Source: Toxorhynchites rutilus septentrionalis
Lineage: Eukaryota; Arthropoda; Insecta; Diptera; Culicidae
NCBI RefSeq assembly: GCF_029784135.1
Contig: NC_073746.1
Span: forward strand, 105,214,661-105,278,660
Direction: 5' to 3'
Length of the DNA: 64,000 bases
Shown here piece after piece: positions 57,765-64,000 of the stretch. Numbering within the stretch: the stretch's first letter is position 1; each line of letters opens with the position of its first letter. The notes under the pieces were generated by a model. That model was not told where the DNA came from. It saw only the letters and a list, made by a program, of their open reading frames with translations, and ran no database searches. The position numbers and the translations under genes are program-made.

Positions 57765-58950
57765 TGGTTTTGAGATATATTTGGAGCGTCCTGATTTATT
57801 TTTCACAATCTAGCCTTTGTTCTGATTTTCATGAGAAATTCAATTCTGTTGCAGAATCAGAATTGAAGACCAAAGTTGTGTGATCATATAAAGAGTAGCA
57901 GTTGTGATCTTCCACGAAATTTTTCAACTATTTCCATTTAGAAATTTTTGTTTCACTTTTTTTTTGCCACGGTGATGTTTTTGTGTTTTGTTTCGATTTT
58001 CCAAGTTAATTTTTAAATGTCTATACGAAAGTGTCATCTCACCGACGAATCGCGCCAGAAGTATCTCTTCTTCACAAAAGAACTTAAGGATTATGAGGCC
58101 AACGCTGCATATATGATTCATAAGTGTCGGTGGCTCATAGCGGTATTTAGATTTAGCCATTTTGTTAAAACAGAAGTTTAAAATCAACAATGAAATCTGA
58201 TAAGGAAAAGCATATCCAAACACCAAAACATTACCTGCATTTTCGATAGGCATTCACTTCCAAATCCATGCTGAATTATGTAGGGCAGAAATCCAGCCGG
58301 TCAGAAAATTTGGTTTGCAGAAGGAGCTCTTGCGTTTCATATCCGTTGCTTGTACTTCGGTACGGCTTGTGTGATGCGGGCCTGATTTCATACACACACA
58401 TAAAATTCTAGCGCCCGCTTTGTCTTCTCTCGTTCAAAGCATAAAAAGAACAGCGCGCCTCCATACCAACCGTATACGCTTGTGTGAAGAAAAATATCTC
58501 AGCAGAGAATGCCAACCATTCAAGCGCGCTATAAAACAGATATAGAAATACGGCGCAAAGCAAGGCGCAAATTTAGCTCAAAACTCAGCGCAAAAACGAC
58601 GCTGACAACAAAACATTTCATCTGTGTTTCGGAGCGTGCTCATTCGCCAGAGTGCCAGTGTACCCAAGGAGTGGGAGCTCAACTGGGTATGAAAGTCTTG
58701 TCACACATCAGCACAGCGTTGCATTCTGAAGACTGATATTGCACTTGATGTTTGATGAATCTGAAAAAGCCAAAAAAAAACTATGCTCGTAAAAAGATAG
58801 AAGCCATCATCTCCGGAGTATTTTCACCGCATTAATCGCCCAAAAAAAATTAATAAATGAATGAATTCCATGTGTTTTTATTTATTTATATTTTAAAGAA
58901 TCACATTGATTTGGTCATAATCGTAACTGTGACAGGTGTCCTGATTTTTC
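57765..58950. mobile_element. Unknown ~1.2-kb insertion inside the transposase
   Basis: It separates two regions (57760 and 58967) that are adjacent in the intact relative at 46310-46325. Around the edges lie inverted words: TACCATCTG at 57737-57745 and CAGATGGTA at 58954-58962, and AGGACATGTCCTG and ACAGGTGTCCTG nearby. No transposase is seen. 58390-58740 has GCGC-rich text and a 75-codon frame without known relatives. Class unknown. Confidence 0.5.
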
Positions 58951-58966
58951 CGACCAGATGGTATTC

Positions 58967-59371
58967 CTAACAATGATGCTTCGTCAGCATCTGGGTGTAC
59001 AGTTTCCGGGCCCGTGACTTTCCCACCGTATTTTGCCGTTCGTCATGATTTGGAACCCTCTGCATTTTGTACGTATGCAGTCCCTTCCGGTCCTTGGCTC
59101 TCTGAACGAAAGACTTGGACACATTCAACTTTTTGGTCACATCCCTGACCAAAGCATTGGGATTCCACTTAAACGCTTTCACGACAGGCTTGTGATCCTG
59201 ATCACTAATAAAACATCCATTCTGACCGCATTTCTCCTTCCGTTCGATGTTCAGAGATTCATAGTAACTTCTAATCACACAACTCGCATCGATGTCCCGA
59301 TGAGAGAGTAAAGGATTGTCGAAGTGCTTGTGCAAAATGAATTCGCGACGTTGAATTTCGGGTGAAACAAT
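58967..59371 (-). pseudogene. DD37E transposase, DNA-binding half
   Basis: From about 59371 leftwards, residues matching the start of the 45885 transposase: EFILHKHFDNPLLSHRDID (first helix-turn-helix, with its C-terminal part shortened), CFISDQDHKPVVKAF, ALVRDVTKKLNVSKSFVQRA (second), and VPNHDERQNTVGKSRARKLY. It ends at MLTKHHC where the insertion begins. Confidence 0.8.
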
Positions 59372-59524
59372 TTTTTCCAATATTCGAAAAACTGACTGTG
59401 AAAAAATACAGCGCGTAAACAATACACTCTTAACTCCTTCTACCCAAATTTTCAAGAAAAAATACCCAATGGGTAATTTCCTACAACGTTTTTTCCGTGA
59501 TGCAATTTGATGTGGGACACCCTT

Positions 59525-61195
59525 GAGTCGTAGGTTTATGTTCACCGCATCCATTTTTTTGTTCACTAATCCGACGAATGTTTTTCTTAAACGGTGATTT
59601 CTTTCCGGTGTAATTTTACTTTTAAGGAAACACAGAATTCGTTCTCCAGTTCTTATAAAACCCCATCGTAGATCCCTGGAAACCCTTCCTATACAACATT
59701 GATGCTTGTTAAATTGGAAAAGTTTCTGTAATTGAACGTTGCAGCAGCCTTGAGTCTCGGATAATTAAAAACGACTCATTTGCTTGATCAGCTCCACGAA
59801 AAAACTGCTACAAATACCCTAAAAATAATATGCCTTCGCCATTTATTTATTGTCTGATGATTCTTCTGTTGCCATCACAACATAAATATTCATGCCGATT
59901 TTCAAATGATCTTCAAATTCAGTAGCATTGGACATTGAAACAGCGTAAGATTCCTCGCAGATATTATAAGTAGATAAAACTCTTCCACCTATGTAGCATC
60001 GTGAATTCAGGGTTCGAGGCCTGAAACAAACAATCCAATGTGTTGGTCTGAGGCAAAATATACTCCAAAAAATCAAAATCATTGAAGGCAGTAAGTATTC
60101 TGCAAGCAATCCGATTTTGTGTCACAGTTGTTTTGAAATCTTTTTTCGTCCGTACTATTTTTTTCGAAAATCCATATCGCAATGTGACCATTCAAAATAT
60201 TTGATGCATAGAAAAATATGTTGAAAAAATAGTACTCAAGCCTCAAATTCCGCATTTGCATGATGATTGTTATACCCACCCTTGCGATAATTTGACTGCA
60301 TCAGTTATTAAAAGTTCCGAGCTGCCCTATGCTGTTGTTATAATTGTTAATTATTATAACCAGAAAAATGTATAACTGCCTTGTAGACGTATATTATGGT
60401 ATTTTGGTAAGATAGTTTGATAAACTAGATTCTCTTCTAGAATCCAGATCACCGAACACATCAGGAAATGTTTTTACCGCTCAGTTCTTAACTGTATAGA
60501 TTGTCAATGAAGAAAATCGATCAAAACAAATACTGCCGTTCTACGCACAGTTGTTCCATGTTACTTTTTGACAATTTTCACTTTTCTTCATAAGACGATG
60601 TTCTTATGCCTAATCTTCCGGAAAACACAAGAAAAGTAATATTTTGTTCCCAGCATTTAAAAACCAACATCAAGCTCAATTGTCCCATGTTGATATTCTA
60701 TTCATACCTGTCCCACCATGTATTTTTGTGTAGATCCATATTAAATAAATCGGTTGAAGTACCAAACTGAAAGGAAGAATGAAATAGCTTCGCATTCGCT
60801 CGCGAAACATTGTTCACTTGTTATACAGTTTCCACTGTTGATTTTTCAGGCGAAGAATGCTGGTGTATATTATATCATATATCGTGAGAACGATTCTGCG
60901 GAATATGCATTTGAAATCTCTTAATTTTTCGTTACATGTTTCATAAAGTGACCCATTATATAGAAGTCAAAGACGTAATCCTACGTCAAAATTTAGAAAA
61001 TCTGTACGCGTGGCAACACTGGTTATGACTACTCTATTCTAGCATTGTAGTTGCGTGCTCTGGATGTAATACGAAAGGGCTGACATTATTTGTATTGGTA
61101 CAATCCTAAGTAAACGGAGTTTGGATAAATCCAAAGAATCTCGTAATCTATTTTACTCCAAAGAATCGTTCAAGCGAATGAAGTCGTTCACATCT
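59525..61195. other. Mostly unassigned DNA
   Basis: 60830-61000 resembles 24830-24990 and carries GACGTAATCCTACGTCA at 60972-60988. The remainder shows overlapping short frames without known relatives. Confidence 0.4.
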
Positions 61196-61214
61196 ATGTC
61201 CAATTACCATCGTA

Positions 61215-61690
61215 TATTTGAGAGGCAATGAAGGTATGGAAAAAAAATTATCGAATTTAAAGAACCGACCATGTACATTTTGTTTATTGGCCCAAAAAAA
61301 GAGCTGTGCCAAATTTCAGCTCAATCGGACATGATTTAGGGGTGCCGCAAAGCCCCAAAGTTTTGAACAATAAACAAAATATACATGGTTGGTTCTTTAA
61401 ATTCGATAATTATTTTTTTTTCTTCATATCTCCATTGTCTCTCAGACTAAGTCCCAAAAGGTCGATTTTCGGTCAAACATTTTTTTCGAGATGACACCGG
61501 ATCTCGAAGTTTATTGCATTTTTATGTTATTTGGCAAAACTTTGAGCGGTTTGAGTTACCCCTAAATCATATCCGATTGAGCTGAAACTTTGCACAGGTC
61601 ATCTTTTTAAGCCAATAAACAAATTGTACATGGTCGGTTTTTGAAATTCGATGATGAATTTTTTTCCATACATCCATTACCACCCTAACA
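61215..61690. mobile_element. Foldback MITE, about 475 bp
   Basis: The left arm (GGTATGGAAAAAAAATTATC, 61231; TTTCAGCTCAATCGGACATG, 61314) returns inverted in the right arm (CATATCCGATTGAGCTGAAA, 61568; ATTTTTTTCCATACATCC, 61660). It ends CACCCTAAC near 61690. The layout is the same as 7514-8446, with which it shares the TTTCAGCTCAATCGG block. No coding capacity. Confidence 0.7.
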
Positions 61691-61904
61691 TACACATGCA
61701 CATTAAACACAATTTCAATAATTTTTTCCTTATATGAAACGTAACGTGATCTGTCTTGTCGGAACAATATCAAACTGCTTCGTTGCTTCAAGCTCCATTG
61801 GATACATAGAAATCTCGTATGAATGGAAGCAATATTCTCGGAGCTCCCTTCGCCAGTATCGTACACAGGACCGGAATGGTTGCAGGTAACAAGCTAAGAC
61901 TATC

Positions 61905-63260
61905 GGAGGAAATATGAGTTTTCCGCAAGAAATTGGGAATTTTTTGACTCAAGCGTAACTTTTGAAAAAGGCGTATCGATTTGAGTAAGAGAAATCTTTG
62001 ATAATCTATATCTCGAAAAATATGAGTCGTACCGAAATAGTGTCTTAGAAAGAGTTATAGAGTATTGATAGTTGAATATGAAAAAAATGTACACTGAGAA
62101 AAAAATAGTACTTCTTTTTATTTACAAAACAAAAATTCAATTTGCAGTATCCAAAATACATATTTTTTAATTTTTTCCTCAATTTTTTCATACAAAATAG
62201 AAGTCATGTAGAAAATTCAAAAAATAGGCCAAAGATGGTAAAACTATTTTTGACGAACTTTGTGGAACATCGAATTTTTAGGAATTTTCGAAACTTCGAG
62301 TTTTTATGACTGCTAACATAGTCATTTTTAATCACAAATTATGAATCCTGATGTTATTTAAAACAAAAAAGGTTATTATCAATCTCCTTCTAAATGCAGC
62401 CATTCTCGAGATATTTAAAAAAATATTTCTAATTAATTGTTTTTTTATAGTAAATAATCCCTTTTAATATGTGTGTCGTGTTATACCGTCATGTTCATGA
62501 AATTTTATGAATTTGCTTATAATTTCCAACAACTTTTCCAAATACATCGTTATGGTAAAGACATATGTTTAGGAGTTACGTTACGAAACATTCAAAGACA
62601 TGTGGGTTAATACAAAACGTAGCGAAATTAAAAAATCTTTTTTATCTTAATACAAACTTCAATCAATCAAAAAAATTGATGGAAATTATAAGAAAATTCA
62701 TAAAATTTCATGAACATTACGGTATAACACGACAAACATATTAAAATAGATTATATACTATAATTTTTTTTAAATATCTCGAGGATGGTTGCATTTAGAA
62801 GGATATTGATAACAATCTTTTTTTGTTTTAAATCACATCAGAATTCATAAATTGTGGCTGAGAATAATTGCTAACATACAAAAATTCGATGTTTCAAAAA
62901 TTCCTAAAAATTCGATGTTCCACAAATTTCTTCAAAAATAGGTTTACCATCTTGGGCCCATTTTTTAAATTTTCTACATGACTTCTATTTTATATGAAAA
63001 AATTTAAAACAATATAGAAAAATACATATTTTTTGATATCGCAAATAAAAATTTTATTTTGTAAACAAAATAAAGAGTACTAATTTTTCTTCTCAGTGTA
63101 TATTTTTTTCAAATTAAGCCAACAATACTCTATAGCTCTTTCTAACACACTATTTCGGTACGACTCATATTTTTTGAGATATAAATTATCAAAGATTTCT
63201 CTTACTCAAATCGATACGCCCTATTCAAAAGTTACGCTTGAGTCAAAAAATGAACCAAGA
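61905..63260. repeat. Repeat Y as a large foldback
   Basis: The left arm, about 61905-62560, and right arm, about 62690-63260, are inverted versions of the same sequence: GTACCGAAATAGTGTCTTAG (62030) against ACACTATTTCGGTACGACTC (63148), and TATACCGTCATGTTCATGAA (62472) against TTCATGAACATTACGGTATA (62707). It provides the fullest example of repeat Y. No gene. Confidence 0.7.
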
Positions 63261-63339
63261 TGATGTATTTGGAAAAGTTGTTGGAAATTATAAGCAAATT
63301 CATAAAATTTCATTAAAATGACGGTAGAACACGACAAAC
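63261..63339. repeat. Extra repeat Y scrap
   Basis: AAAGTTGTTGGAAATTATAAG and CACGACAAACATATT again follow repeat Y, in the orientation of the right arm, before the LINE tail begins. Confidence 0.5.
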
Positions 63340-64000
63340 ATATTTTTTATATAAATCGTTTATTTTTACAGGCTCAGTTACATTAGTTTAAAGGAGCCGA
63401 ATTCTTAAGTATATGTTTTAAAACTATACATAAATAATTTTCCTAACACTATGGTTAGTAAGGTGGAAAACCGATTACTCGCGGTTTACTCGAGTTTAGA
63501 GGGTGACATCTTTCAGGAAAGGGATGGGATATAAGGGAATTGTTACAATGTTGATGATCACACTCGATTCTTAAATCTATTGTATATTTACATTTCAACT
63601 TATTTTACTGTTTATACCAAGGGGGCCAATCGCTCGCAATGGATGAAAAGGAGGGTATAAGGACATAGGTACAATCACACACGAAGATCGATAGCTTTAA
63701 GGAAAACATATATTTGGGTCATGTAATCAAGGTCTAACCGAGCCAACACATCTCTCACCGGCACATTGGGCTGTCTTCCTCGGGCCCGAAGGGAGTTTTC
63801 TAAATTCGATCTGGCGACAAGATACATCTCGCACGACCAAACAACATGCTCGATGTCGTGATAACCTTGACCACAGACGCAGAGATTGTTGCTGGAAAGA
63901 TTGAAACGAAAGAGAAGTGCATCTAACGAACAGTGATTGGACATGAGTCGGGAGAAGGTGCGAATAAAGTCCCGACTCAAGTCCAGACTTTTGAACCACG
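63340..64000 (-). mobile_element. LINE 3' end, RNase H-bearing family, cut by window
   Basis: The 3' UTR (63355-63670) matches 16021-16304, and the ORF2 end lies upstream on the minus strand. It is a relative, not a copy, of the LINE at 35984-37298. Confidence 0.75.
63675..64000 (-). pseudogene. LINE ORF2 C-terminal part, open at window edge
   Basis: The translation includes SRDFIRTFSRLMSNHCSLDA, the knuckle LCVCGQGYHDIEHVVWSC and a C-terminus ending KAIDLRV at the stop at 63675. The frame is undamaged in the visible part and continues past 64000, so the copy may be longer outside the window. Confidence 0.75.

Larger units (their letters stand above)
57011..59524 (-). mobile_element. ITmD37E element, second copy, split by an insertion
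   Basis: The left end AAGGGTGTCCCGCATCAACA (57011, after TA) and the right end, inverse of AAGGGTGTCCCACATCAAAT (to 59524), are diverged versions of the ends of the 45739 element. The transposase lies on the minus strand in two parts. The TA expected at 59525 is GA. This copy is clearly older than the one at 45739. Confidence 0.85.

Noticed and set aside
58509..58733. 75-codon frame with many basic residues
   Set aside because: It lies in an unidentified insertion, has no recognised motif, and the GC-rich text explains the openness.

Overview
The window is AT-rich eukaryotic DNA that is almost entirely repetitive and built from nested transposable elements. It most likely comes from a culicine mosquito such as Aedes. 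The evidence is indirect: two Tc1/mariner-like elements with a DD37E catalytic spacing (the ITmD37E group, described from mosquitoes), DD34D mariners, a Ty3/gypsy errantivirus with an env gene, LINEs with an RNase H domain, and many foldback and MITE families. No complete host gene was found. One short open frame on the minus strand (53799-54084) ends at a good splice donor and encodes a signal-anchor segment, so it may be the first coding exon of a type II membrane protein.

Layout. 1-7500: foldback repeat, a dispersed repeat 'X' in two copies, a 5'-truncated LINE tail, a hAT relic, and a MITE with 3-bp target duplications. 7514-13985: a foldback MITE followed by a 3.27-kb segment present twice in tandem, each copy carrying a private deletion. 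14000-18860: a Helentron-like repeat, repeat 'Z' carrying a LINE tail with a 74-bp hairpin, and a mariner relic. 18860-28920: unassigned DNA, an inverted-repeat MITE, a second Helentron-like copy, an internally deleted mariner, a LINE ORF1 relic and a second Z copy. 28984-37771: one errantivirus with both LTRs, tRNA-Ser primer site, gag, pol and env, all broken, with a LINE tail inserted in env. 37790-45738: repeat 'Y', unassigned DNA, a tandem-unit element hit by a pogo-like MITE, and a third Z copy hit by a solo LTR that was itself hit by a SINE. 45739-50298: a full-length ITmD37E element, a purine-rich tract and about 1.4 kb of an almost perfect 7-bp satellite. 50300-64000: mostly unassigned DNA with the candidate exon, Helentron-like copies, a second ITmD37E split by an unknown 1.2-kb insert, two foldback elements and another LINE tail running off the edge.

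How the parts relate. The genes seen are transposon genes, and every transposase, polymerase or envelope frame is interrupted. The value of the window is its readable insertion history: target-site duplications and comparison with uninterrupted repeat copies allow several events to be ordered. Frequent features are inverted-repeat structures and a dispersed palindrome of the form GACGTAGNNCTACGTC. Family names X, Y and Z are labels used only in this annotation.
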